Below the pieces are notes generated by a model. It ran no database searches. It worked only from the letters and a program-made list of their open reading frames with translations, and was not told the DNA's origin. This document shows positions 16,230-23,450 of a stretch of DNA of 34,729 bases, piece by piece (the first letter of the stretch is position 1; each line of letters opens with the position of its first letter). This DNA is from an uncultured Ectothiorhodospiraceae bacterium (lineage in GTDB: Bacteria; Pseudomonadota; Gammaproteobacteria; XJ16; Halofilaceae): contig CAJXKK010000027.1 of NCBI GenBank assembly GCA_913055615.1, positions 1 to 34,729 on the forward strand. Direction: 5' to 3'. The position numbers were made by a program, and so were the translations under genes.

Positions 16230-16807
16230 CGGAGGCGACGTCGCCCTCAACGCTGCAGCGCCACGGGCCAGACCTGATCGCAGTCGCTGAGGGGGCCATC
16301 GACCATGGCCTTGCGCACGGTACACCACCGGACGTGGACATCGAGCGCTGGCCGGATTCCCTGCGCGCGGAGCGCGCCAGCTTCGTGACCCTGTTGGCGG
16401 CGGACGGGCGCCTGCGCGGCTGCATCGGCACGATCGACTCCTGCCGGGCGCTCGTGGCCGACATCAGCGCCAACGCCTTCGCCGCCGCTTTCGAAGACCC
16501 GCGGTTTCCGCCACTCCGGCAAGCCGAGCGCATTGAACTGTCCTGTGAGCTGTCGATCCTCACGACGCCCGAACCGCTGGACTTCACGGATGAGAGCGAT
16601 CTGGTCGAACGCCTGGTCCCGGGCATTGACGGGGTTCTCATCGAGGCCGGTTCGCGCCGTGGCACACTGTTGCCCGCGGTCTGGGAACAATTGCCCGATC
16701 CGACGGAGTTCTGGCAGACGGTCAAGCGGAAAGCGGGCATCCCGGATGGAACGCTGCCCGCGGACCTGTCCGTCTATCGCTATCGGGCCGAGCATATCAC
16801 CGGGTAA
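16226..16807 (+). CDS. AmmeMemoRadiSam system protein A (AMMECR1 family)
   Basis: This 193-residue AMMECR1-domain protein carries the signature LRGCIGTIDS, followed by NAFAAAFEDPRFPPL and VPGIDGVLIEAGSRRGTLLP, then VWEQLPDPTEFWQTVKRKAG. Length and order fit the whole family domain. The start is fixed by the 4-bp ATGA overlap with the Memo gene; longer upstream frames would lie inside that gene. In some genomes the Memo and AMMECR1 domains are fused, so the overlap fits a physical partnership. The reaction is not known to me; the conserved Cys in RGCIG is the obvious candidate active residue. Confidence 0.93.
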   Translation: MTEATSPSTLQRHGPDLIAVAEGAIDHGLAHGTPPDVDIERWPDSLRAERASFVTLLAADGRLRGCIGTIDSCRALVADISANAFAAAFEDPRFPPLRQAERIELSCELSILTTPEPLDFTDESDLVERLVPGIDGVLIEAGSRRGTLLPAVWEQLPDPTEFWQTVKRKAGIPDGTLPADLSVYRYRAEHITG

Positions 16808-16862
16808 GCACCCGGGCGTTGCAGACCGTCGTGACGGCCTGCGTGACGCGCTCCTGCGGACG

Positions 16863-16962
16863 CAGGCCGGCTTTTGCCGAAAGGCAACAGCCGCTCCTGC
16901 ACTTCGTTCCGGGCCGTACCCCCGTCCGCCGGCTGGCCTTCTTCGGTCGCAAACCGGCCTAT
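16863..16962. repeat. REP-like inverted pair, family E
   Basis: The left arm starts AGGCCGGCTTTTGCCGAAAG and the right arm ends TTCGGTCGCAAACCGGCCTA. It matches the copy at 20949-21044 in both arms and in the central GCCGGCTGGC. It fills most of the 246-bp gap between the AMMECR1 and transglycosylase genes. Confidence 0.8.
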
Positions 16963-17053
16963 GCGCTTTGCCTGGCGACGGTGAGCGGCAGGAACCGGAA
17001 AGTTCACAGAGACGCGGCCCACGCGGTGGCTGCCGGAACCGGTACCCCGACTC

Positions 17054-17791
17054 ATGGAACGACACCCCGAAGGATTCCGCCCTGCCATCGCAGCAATCGT
17101 CGCGGCGCTGCGGGTGACGGCCTGGGTGCAGCGTGCACCGCCGCCCCCGGCCCAGCAGGATCTGTGCGCCATCTTCGCGCGTCATCCGCACTGGTATGAC
17201 CAGGCCCGGGACGCCGAGGCCCGCTGGAGTATCCCGGCCACTACGCTGATGGCGTTCATCCAGCTCGAATCGGGATTCCGCCGCGGCGCCCGGCCACCGC
17301 GGGAGTATCTCTTCGACATCATTCCGTGGAAACGGATATCGTCCGCCTACGGCTACGGACAGATCCAGGATCCGGTCTGGGGGGAATACCTCAATGACCG
17401 TCCGGCGATCGGGCGCAGCCGCCGGCACATCGACGACGTCCTCGATTTCATCGGCTGGTACAACCGCGCGACGGTCGAGCGAATCGGCATCGAACCCGCG
17501 AACGTCAAACACCTCTATCTTGCCTATCACCAGGGCCGCACCGGTTACCGCCGTGGCGACTGGCGGCGCAAACCGGCCATCGAGAATTACGCCGAGCGCG
17601 TGGCCGCGCGCGCGTCGGACTATCGCCGACAGCTGCGGACCTGCAGGGCCCGCTTCGACTGCGATGGCCTGCTCGAGTTCGGGCCATGGTGCAGCGGATC
17701 GAACCCGCAGAATCCCGATACTTCGGCATCAAAGCGGGGCACACCCAGGCGTGCCCGGTGGGGCGCGCGGGGGCACTCGCGGGCACGGTAG
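17054..17791 (+). CDS. Lysozyme-like transglycosylase (SLT family)
   Basis: This is predicted to cleave peptidoglycan glycan strands in the periplasm. Recognisable family segments are LCAIFARHPHWYDQA, then MAFIQLESGFRRGARPP with the likely catalytic Glu in LES, IIPWKRISSAYGYGQIQD, DFIGWYNRATVERIGI and LYLAYHQGRTGYRRG. Homologues I know are usually lipoproteins ending near the QLRTC motif. Here the N-terminus (residues 11-27, AIAAIVAALRVTAWVQR) is a weak signal with no lipobox cysteine, and about 50 low-complexity residues follow QLRTC. Either the ends are diverged, or a sequencing or real frameshift has altered them. The 245-residue length is therefore uncertain at both ends. Confidence 0.8.
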   Translation: MERHPEGFRPAIAAIVAALRVTAWVQRAPPPPAQQDLCAIFARHPHWYDQARDAEARWSIPATTLMAFIQLESGFRRGARPPREYLFDIIPWKRISSAYGYGQIQDPVWGEYLNDRPAIGRSRRHIDDVLDFIGWYNRATVERIGIEPANVKHLYLAYHQGRTGYRRGDWRRKPAIENYAERVAARASDYRRQLRTCRARFDCDGLLEFGPWCSGSNPQNPDTSASKRGTPRRARWGARGHSRAR

Positions 17792-17807
17792 GCCATGTGG
17801 GAGATGG

Positions 17808-18257
17808 TCAGCCGTTGTTGCCGCGGATCACGAAGTACAGGCCAAGCAACAGCAGCACCACCTGGAACTCCATACCCCCCATCGGGTGAGTCTGGCTGGC
17901 GACGAAGCTCCACTGGCCCCAGTGCACCATGGCGATCGCGCCGATCATCACCGGTGCGAGGACGAGTCCAGAAAGGCGCGTGACGAGGTCACCTAGTCGG
18001 CCCCGGATGGTCGCGCCGGCGATCATGCCGGCGCCGCCGAGGACTTCGGCGAGGGCCACGCCAGCCGCGATCGCGACCGGCATGTCCATCATGCCCGCGA
18101 ACCCCTCGATACCCGGCACGAGGAATTTGTGCAGACCATGGAAAAGAAAGACGCTCGTGAGCGCGGCGCGCAGGAGCCAATGCGCATGCGGCGCGAAGCC
18201 GGCGGCGATACCATGATCGGAATCGATGCCGCCATGGACGTGCGTTTCTACCGTCAT
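17808..18257 (-). CDS. DoxX family membrane protein
   Basis: This 149-residue inner-membrane protein of the DoxX superfamily has four hydrophobic segments and the family's helix patterns: LLRAALTSVFLFHGLHKFLV, then AAGVALAEVLGGAGMIAGA, then LSGLVLAPVMIGAIAMVHWG and a C-terminal VVLLLLGLYFVIRG. The ATG at 18257 has GGAG 7 bp upstream and is preferred to the TTG at 18299. DoxX proteins are linked to redox and sulfur metabolism in a few cases, but most have no proven role. It is divergent from the sensor kinase, with 222 bp between. Confidence 0.85.
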   Translation of the reverse strand: MTVETHVHGGIDSDHGIAAGFAPHAHWLLRAALTSVFLFHGLHKFLVPGIEGFAGMMDMPVAIAAGVALAEVLGGAGMIAGATIRGRLGDLVTRLSGLVLAPVMIGAIAMVHWGQWSFVASQTHPMGGMEFQVVLLLLGLYFVIRGNNG

Positions 18258-18479
18258 CAGACTGCTCCGGTTCACTCCGTTGGATCGCTGATTTGCCAAC
18301 TGGACACGCTGGGCAGTCTGTCTGTAGCCGAACCTGAGGGTAATCCGGTTTTATACGTACGTGATAACACGTGCCGAGCGGCCACACCGGGAGTTTGTTC
18401 ATGATCCATGGAACCCTCTCCGGCGGCCGCGGTCTGACCGAGTCGAAGGGCGTACCCATCGAGGAGACTGGCGCGATCG
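18258..18479. promoter_or_regulatory. Divergent region between doxX-like gene and sensor kinase gene
   Basis: This 222-bp gap lies between divergent genes. TTATACGTACGTGATAA at 18351-18367 combines an ACGTACGT core with TTAT/ATAA flanks, offset from perfect symmetry by one base. It is the only AT-rich patch and could be a regulator site or promoter core. Binding by the adjacent FixJ-type regulator is speculative. GAGGAG at 18461-18466 is the nearest ribosome-binding candidate, 13 bp before the kinase ATG. Confidence 0.35.
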
Positions 18480-20132
18480 ATGACTGACAGGGAGGCGACG
18501 ATAACGACGACCGCGGCCATTGGCGGCGCCAGACTCGCCTGGATGGCGGGCGCCGCCGCGGTCTCGTTCGCGCTGCTGGTGCTGCTGGGGCTCGCCGCCC
18601 TTCAGTTCACCGCGGCGCAACCGCCGGTCCCACTGATCTGGCCCGCGGCGGGCATTACGCTCGCATTGAGCTTCCGCTGCGGCTGGCCAGCGGCGCTCGG
18701 TGCCGCGTTGGGCGCGACCGTACTCCATGGCGCGATCGGCACCCCGATCTGGCCGGCACTTGGGCTCGGACTCGCCACCGGTGTCGCTGGCATCGCGAGT
18801 GCCGCCACCCTGCGTCGGCTGCACTTCGATCCGACCTTCCGGCGGGTGCGCGATGCCATCCTGCTGCTGGCGGTAGGCGGCGGCCTCACGGCCGTACTCA
18901 GCGCAGTCGGCGGCGCCATGGTGGTCGCGGGCTTGACACCCGACTTCGCGGCGACCTTTGGCCTGTGCTGGATCGCGGACGCCATGGGCATGATCCTGCT
19001 GGCTCCGCCCCTGCTCGCGATGCGGGCGCCCCGTATGAGTACGCGGGAAGTCCTCGAGGCCACTTCATGGGTACTCGCGGGCGTGCTGTTCGTCTACTGG
19101 GTCTACGCTGGCGGACTCTCCTCACCGATCGCTCTCGCCTCCTCATATGCGGTATTCCCGCTCGTACTCGCGGTGGCATTGCGTTTCGGGGCCGCCATCA
19201 CCGGCATCACGGTGGCGTCCGTCGCCGCCGTGGCGCTGCTGTGTACCGGCCTCGACAAGGGGCCATTCGCCCAGACCAGCATGGTCGCTAATCTCCTGTC
19301 CCTGCATGCCCATCTGGCGATGCTCGGCGTCACCGGCCTGGTCCTCGCCGCCGCCCGCACGGAACGCGACGCCGCAGACGAACAGGCCCGGGAACACCTG
19401 CGAACGCTCGCGCGCGCCGGGCGGATCAATGCAATGAGCAGCATGGCCGCAGGCATCGCGCACGAGGTCAACCAACCGCTGTCTGCGGTCAACAGCTATG
19501 CGCACGCGGCCCAGCGGATGCTGCGCGACGGGCGTGCACCGGAGGAGATCGCCGACACGCTGGAACGTGTCGTCAAGGGCAACGAACGCGCGGCCGCGAT
19601 CGTCCGGCGCGTACGCACGTTCCTGCGCACCGGCGATGGCGAACGCGCCCGTGCCGACCTGAACACGCTGGCCTGCGAAGCGATCGAGCTCACGGTGCCG
19701 GAATACCGGCGGCAGCGCGTCAGCCTGACCAGCGATCGGACATCGCGGGTGCTGATGGTCGATGTCGACCCGGTCGCGATCCGCCAGGTGGTCGTGAATC
19801 TGCTACAGAACGCTCTCGATGCGGTCCATGAGGCCCCGGATGAGCGGCTGCGCTGGGTACGGGTCAAGACGCGGGCGATTGACGAGAGTCACGAGGCCGA
19901 GCTTATGGTAGAAGACAGCGGGCCCGGCCTGCCCGCGGAGGAGCGCCACCATCTGTTCGAGCCCCTGGTTACCGGCCGCAGCGGCGGCACCGGCCTCGGA
20001 CTGGCGATCGTACGCTCGCTGGTCGAGGCGCATGGCGGGCGGGTGGAGGCCGGCGATGCCGAGGGTGGTGGTGCGCTTTTCCGGATCCGAATACCGAGCG
20101 CGGCGAAAAGTACCAACAAGGAGGCGGCATGA
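18480..20132 (+). CDS. MASE1-domain sensor histidine kinase
   Basis: This 550-residue membrane sensor kinase has an N-terminal MASE1-type region with about eight helices across residues 18-295, including PVPLIWPAAGITLALSF, typical of the domain. A short linker follows, then the dimerisation helix with the phosphorylated His328 in GIAHEVNQPLSAV. The ATPase domain follows, with N box LLQNALDAV, G1 VEDSGPGLP and G2 GGTGLGLAIV. The HEVNQPL type of H box is typical of FixL/DctB-like kinases that pair with FixJ-type regulators, and that is the next gene, overlapping by ATGA. MASE1 ligands are unknown in most cases. Confidence 0.93.
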   Translation: MTDREATITTTAAIGGARLAWMAGAAAVSFALLVLLGLAALQFTAAQPPVPLIWPAAGITLALSFRCGWPAALGAALGATVLHGAIGTPIWPALGLGLATGVAGIASAATLRRLHFDPTFRRVRDAILLLAVGGGLTAVLSAVGGAMVVAGLTPDFAATFGLCWIADAMGMILLAPPLLAMRAPRMSTREVLEATSWVLAGVLFVYWVYAGGLSSPIALASSYAVFPLVLAVALRFGAAITGITVASVAAVALLCTGLDKGPFAQTSMVANLLSLHAHLAMLGVTGLVLAAARTERDAADEQAREHLRTLARAGRINAMSSMAAGIAHEVNQPLSAVNSYAHAAQRMLRDGRAPEEIADTLERVVKGNERAAAIVRRVRTFLRTGDGERARADLNTLACEAIELTVPEYRRQRVSLTSDRTSRVLMVDVDPVAIRQVVVNLLQNALDAVHEAPDERLRWVRVKTRAIDESHEAELMVEDSGPGLPAEERHHLFEPLVTGRSGGTGLGLAIVRSLVEAHGGRVEAGDAEGGGALFRIRIPSAAKSTNKEAA

Positions 20133-20782
20133 GCAGTGAGCAGGTCTACATCGTCGACGATGACCCCGACGTCCGGGAAGCGACATCCTTTCTGGTGACG
20201 ACGGCGGACTACGCGGCCGAATCATTCGAGACGCCCGAGGAACTGCTGGATCGGGTCAACCGCGACAGCGCCGGCTGCCTCATCCTCGACGTCCGCCTGC
20301 CCGGCATGAACGGTCTCGAGCTGCAGCGCGAACTCGTCGAGCGCGGCGTGCGCATGCCCATCATCTTCATCACTGGCCACGGCGACATCCCAATGGCGGT
20401 CGAAGCCGTGAACGCCGGTGCACTGGATTTCCTGGAAAAACCGTTCGACAACGAAGCCCTGCTCGCACGCGTCGAAGAGGCCATCCAGGCCGACCGGGAA
20501 CGCCGCACGCGTGAAGCCGCCGCGGGAGACATCGATCAGCGCCTGGAACAGCTGACACCGCGCGAGCGCCAGGTCATGGAGGGGATCCTCACGGGGAAAC
20601 TGAACAAGGTAATCGGCTACGAACTCGACATGAGTACGCGGACCGTGGAGGTCCATCGCGGCCGGATCCTCGACAAGCTGGGTGCGCGCAACGCGCCGGA
20701 GATGGTCAGGCTGGTGCTTGCCGGGAACCGTTATCGGGACTGGAGCCCGCCTACGGAAGAAAGCAACGGTTCAAGGCATTGA
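20129..20782 (+). CDS. FixJ-type response regulator (REC-LuxR HTH)
   Basis: This 217-residue response regulator has REC domain acidic residues in VYIVDDDPDVRE, phosphoacceptor Asp54 in LILDVRLPGMNG, the Thr in IFITGHGDIPMAV and Lys in FLEKPF. A LuxR/GerE-type DNA-binding domain follows (LTPRERQVMEGILTGKLNKV, then STRTVEVHRGRILDKLGARN). The architecture and the HGDIPMAV segment match the FixJ/TodT/RoxR group. The start overlaps the kinase stop as ATGA, so the pair is one operon. No obvious target gene is joined to it; the divergent DoxX gene is the nearest candidate. Confidence 0.94.
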   Translation: MSSEQVYIVDDDPDVREATSFLVTTADYAAESFETPEELLDRVNRDSAGCLILDVRLPGMNGLELQRELVERGVRMPIIFITGHGDIPMAVEAVNAGALDFLEKPFDNEALLARVEEAIQADRERRTREAAAGDIDQRLEQLTPRERQVMEGILTGKLNKVIGYELDMSTRTVEVHRGRILDKLGARNAPEMVRLVLAGNRYRDWSPPTEESNGSRH

Positions 20783-20843
20783 AAACGGCCTGAGCGGGGT
20801 AAGAAGGTTTTTCGCAGTCCCACCGGAAAGGGAACCGGCAGGC

Positions 20844-20925
20844 GATCGCGAGCAAGCTCGCTCCTACCATGCCGCCATGACGCCATGGCGTGCCAGAGGC
20901 TGTAGGGGCGAGCTTGCTCGCGATC
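20844..20925. repeat. REP-like inverted pair, family B
   Basis: Two 24-bp arms, 20844-20867 and 20902-20925, are near-perfect reverse complements. The right arm begins GTAGGGGCGAGCTTGCTCGC. GTAG ends face inward. A second copy at 26909-26991 has the same arm length and spacing. Confidence 0.88.
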
Positions 20926-20948
20926 GTTACGGCCGAATGCAGAATGCA

Positions 20949-21044
20949 GCAGGCCGGCTTTTACCGAAGGCAACGAGCCGACGGTTTCGGGTGTCCGGAG
21001 CCCGGAACCGCCGGCTGGCTCCCTTCGGTCGCAAGCCGGCCTAC
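20949..21044. repeat. REP-like inverted pair, family E
   Basis: The left arm starts GCAGGCCGGCTTTTACCGAA and the right arm ends CGGTCGCAAGCCGGCCTAC. Copies lie at 16863-16962 and, as a single arm, at 13970-14004. It starts 23 bp after the family B pair; together they fill the gap between the response regulator and the small secreted protein. Confidence 0.82.
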
Positions 21045-21074
21045 GACGCATTCCCTGCGACGACCCTCGATCCC

Positions 21075-21353
21075 TCATTCCGCGGGATTATTCACCAGCC
21101 GCCCGACCGGGCCGCCGATTTCGTAGCCGACGATTTCGGTCTTCGTATCGGGGCGGATGTATTTCACGTCTCCGCGCGGGCCCGCGCCACTGATTATCAG
21201 TACCCCGGATTCACTAGCCTCGTTGGCCTCGAGGTCGTGCTCGTCGACCATCGCGGACGCGCCCTGCGCGCTGAGTGCCGTCACGAGTGCCGTGGCGAAC
21301 ATTGCGGCCGTGAGGCCGGAATTACGGGTGTTACGAGCGTTTGCGGTTTTCAT
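21075..21353 (-). CDS. Small secreted protein of unknown function
   Basis: This 92-residue protein belongs to no family I recognise. The ATG at 21353 has AGGAG 9 bp upstream. A signal peptide is clear: MKTANARNTRN, a hydrophobic core TAAMFATALVTALSAQG and a likely cleavage after ASA. The mature part is about 56 residues, acidic at its start (MVDEHDLEANEASESG) and ending with beta-prone segments (GVLIISGAGPRGDVKYIRPD, EIVGYEIGGPVGRLVNN). It contains no Cys. It should be periplasmic or exported. It is 124 bp downstream of selO on the same strand and has its own ribosome-binding site. Confidence 0.75.
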   Translation of the reverse strand: MKTANARNTRNSGLTAAMFATALVTALSAQGASAMVDEHDLEANEASESGVLIISGAGPRGDVKYIRPDTKTEIVGYEIGGPVGRLVNNPAE

Positions 21354-21477
21354 GATATCGATCTCCTGAGACTGAAGTTGTGCCATGTGGCAATTCGTAG
21401 TCTGGAGATCAGCACCCGCATGCGTAATTGGCGGTTCTACGTAAGCGCTTCCACGTAGCCCGCGTGCAACGGGGCAA

Positions 21478-22980
21478 TCAGGTCCCGCAGAACGTGTGCT
21501 GGACGACCTCCTGCGGCCTCGGCGGCTGCGCCAGTTCAGCGTGTTCCGGGTGATCCTCGAACGGGCTCGCGAGGACCTCGAGCAGCCGCTCCATGGGGGT
21601 GAAATCATCTTCCCGCATGGCCGCATCGATGGCCTGCTCGACGCGGTGATTGCGCGGGATATACGCGGGGTTGGTGGCGCGCATGGTCGTGCGGCGTGTG
21701 TCGTCATCACTGTTCTCCGCCACCAGCCGTTCGCGCCACTGCTCGGCCCAGGCGTCGAATGCGGCCGGGTCCTCGAACAGCGCCCTCACCGTCCCGTCAT
21801 TACCGGTGTCATCGCGCTCCAGATCCGCCAGGCGCCGGAACGTCAGCGTAAAGTCGGCGCCCTGGTCGGCCATGCGCTTGAGCAGATCCATCGCGAGATC
21901 GACATCACCTTCGTGCTCGGTCGCCAACCCGAGCTTGCGCCGCAGCAGCCCGTGGTAGGTCTCCTCGAACCGCGGCGCATAGTGATCGAGCGCAGCGCGT
22001 GCGGCCTCGATCGCTTCGTCCTCGTCAGCAGCCAGCAGCGGCAACAGCGTCTCCGCGAACTGGGCGAGATTCCAGTGCGCGACACGGGGCTGCTGGTTGT
22101 AGGCGTAGCGCCGCTGGACATCGATCGAACTGAACACCGTGGCCGGGTGATAGGTATCCATGAACGCGCACGGACCGTAGTCGATGGTCTCGCCCGCGAT
22201 GGACACGTTGTCCGTGTTCATGACCCCGTGGATGAACCCGACACCAAGCCAACCGGCGACCAGATCGGCCGTGCGGGTCACGACCTCGATCAGCAGCGAG
22301 GCATAGGGATTGTCGTGGTCGGCGACTTCCGGGTAGTGGCGTTCGATGACGTAGTCGGCGAGCGCACGGACGGATTCATGATCGCCGCGGCGATAGAAGT
22401 ATTCGAAGGTCCCGACACGGACGTGACTGGTGGCAACGCGTGTGAGCACGGCACCGGGTTCGACCTGTTGGCGGTAGACGGGCTGTCCCGTCGCGACCAT
22501 GGCCAGGGCGCGCGTGGTCGGGATGCCGAGACCGGCCATGCCCTCGCTTACGAGGTATTCGCGCATGACCGGACCAATCGAGGCACGCCCGTCGCCGGCC
22601 CGCGAGAACGGCGTCAGACCCGCGCCCTTGAGCTGCACGTCGCGGCGCCGACCGCCACGATCGTGCAGTTCGCCGAGCAGCACGGCACGGCCATCGCCGA
22701 GGCTGGGAACGAAGGTTCCGAACTGGTGACCGGCATAGGCCAGCGCCAATGGTTCGGCCCCGTCCGGCACCCGATTGCCGCCCAGGATCTCGACGCCCTC
22801 GGGAGACGACAGTGCGTCCGCATCAAGCCCAAGCTCCCAAGCCAGCGGCCGGTTGATCCGGATCAGCTTCGGCGCGGCCACCGGTGTGGGGGCCACTTTG
22901 GCGTAGAAGCCTTCGGGCAGGCGGAGATAGGTATTGTCGAGCGTGAACGTCGCGGCCGGGGCCGTCTCGGCGGTGCTCAT
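21478..22980 (-). CDS. selO: Protein adenylyltransferase SelO (YdiU family)
   Basis: This 500-residue SelO is a pseudokinase-fold enzyme that transfers AMP from ATP to protein side chains and is linked to redox stress. The ATG at 22980 has GGAGGT 9 bp upstream. Family segments are YAGHQFGTFVPSLGDGRAVL, LKGAGLTPFSRAGDGRASIG, REYLVSEGMAGLGIPTTRAL, GFIHGVMNTDNVSIAGETID and YGPCAFMDTYHP. The C-terminus ends TFCGT: a cysteine near the very end sits where eukaryotic SelO proteins carry selenocysteine. The gene stands alone with repeats upstream, and expression control is not visible. Confidence 0.95.
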   Translation of the reverse strand: MSTAETAPAATFTLDNTYLRLPEGFYAKVAPTPVAAPKLIRINRPLAWELGLDADALSSPEGVEILGGNRVPDGAEPLALAYAGHQFGTFVPSLGDGRAVLLGELHDRGGRRRDVQLKGAGLTPFSRAGDGRASIGPVMREYLVSEGMAGLGIPTTRALAMVATGQPVYRQQVEPGAVLTRVATSHVRVGTFEYFYRRGDHESVRALADYVIERHYPEVADHDNPYASLLIEVVTRTADLVAGWLGVGFIHGVMNTDNVSIAGETIDYGPCAFMDTYHPATVFSSIDVQRRYAYNQQPRVAHWNLAQFAETLLPLLAADEDEAIEAARAALDHYAPRFEETYHGLLRRKLGLATEHEGDVDLAMDLLKRMADQGADFTLTFRRLADLERDDTGNDGTVRALFEDPAAFDAWAEQWRERLVAENSDDDTRRTTMRATNPAYIPRNHRVEQAIDAAMREDDFTPMERLLEVLASPFEDHPEHAELAQPPRPQEVVQHTFCGT

Positions 22981-23137
22981 GATGGGCTGACCTCCGTTGG
23001 ACCGGCGCGCTCCGCGCCGGCACATGGCAATTTCCGACTGATTCGGTGAGGAATTGCCCATATTGTGCGGGCGCAGGCCGCCGCCTTCAACGGGCTTGCC
23101 CAGGACCCGGACCGCCCCTGTACGCGGCGCTTTAAAC

Positions 23138-23269
23138 GTAGGCCGGTTTTCCCCGGCGCCCCTACCTCTCGGCGATGCATCGCCACACGCCGCCGGGGAA
23201 TGCCGGCATTGCGCGGTTAGATGCTTCGGGCCGGTATGTACCGTCATGGACCGCGCAAAGCCGACCTAC
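23138..23269. repeat. REP-like element, family D
   Basis: The unit is 132 bp, begins GTAGGCCGG and ends GCCGACCTAC. It shares ACACGCCGCCGGGGAATGCC and the GCGCGGT/ACCGCGC inner pair with 13810-13942, at almost the same length. Confidence 0.83.
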
Positions 23270-23324
23270 GTGTCCGGGCATTCAAGACCCGCGTATATTA
23301 CCTCCGCCGCCGTGGCAGAAAAGC

Positions 23325-23355
23325 GCGCGTTCGCCTTCGGCGAAAACGCGCCTAT
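23325..23355. repeat. Single REP-like arm, family C
   Basis: It reads GCGCGTTCGCCTTCGGCGAA and continues AACGCGCCTAT, the same as the left arm of the pair at 6075-6172 apart from the last base. Confidence 0.8.
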
Positions 23356-23359
23356 GATC

Positions 23360-23450
23360 CCCTCAGCCCATCGCCCATCGCCCATCGCCCATCGCCCATC
23401 GTCCCTGGTCCCTGGTCCCTGGTCCTCGGCCCTCCGCCCTCAGCCCTTCT
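23360..23450. repeat. 7-bp tandem repeat array
   Basis: Thirteen heptads run in strict 7-bp phase: CCCTCAG, CCCATCG five times, TCCCTGG three times, then four variants (TCCTCGG, CCCTCCG, CCCTCAG, CCCTTCT). The array ends exactly at the stop codon of the RND transporter gene. A smaller array of related heptads lies at 13771-13805. Confidence 0.9.

Larger units (their letters stand above)
22981..23450. other. Repeat nest between RND transporter and selO
   Basis: This 470-bp gap has no supported gene. It holds a family D element (23138-23269), a single family C arm (23325-23355) and the heptad array (23360-23450). The 157 bp next to selO (22981-23137) are repeat-free and should hold its promoter. 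Confidence 0.7.

Noticed and set aside
16819-17199. Plus-strand frame after the AMMECR1 gene
   Set aside because: It runs through a family E repeat and into the transglycosylase gene in another frame; no protein family signal.
21496-23049. 517-codon plus-strand open frame opposite selO
   Set aside because: It mirrors the selO coding strand, is rich in Arg/Gly/Asp typical of antisense frames in high-GC DNA and has no recognisable domain.
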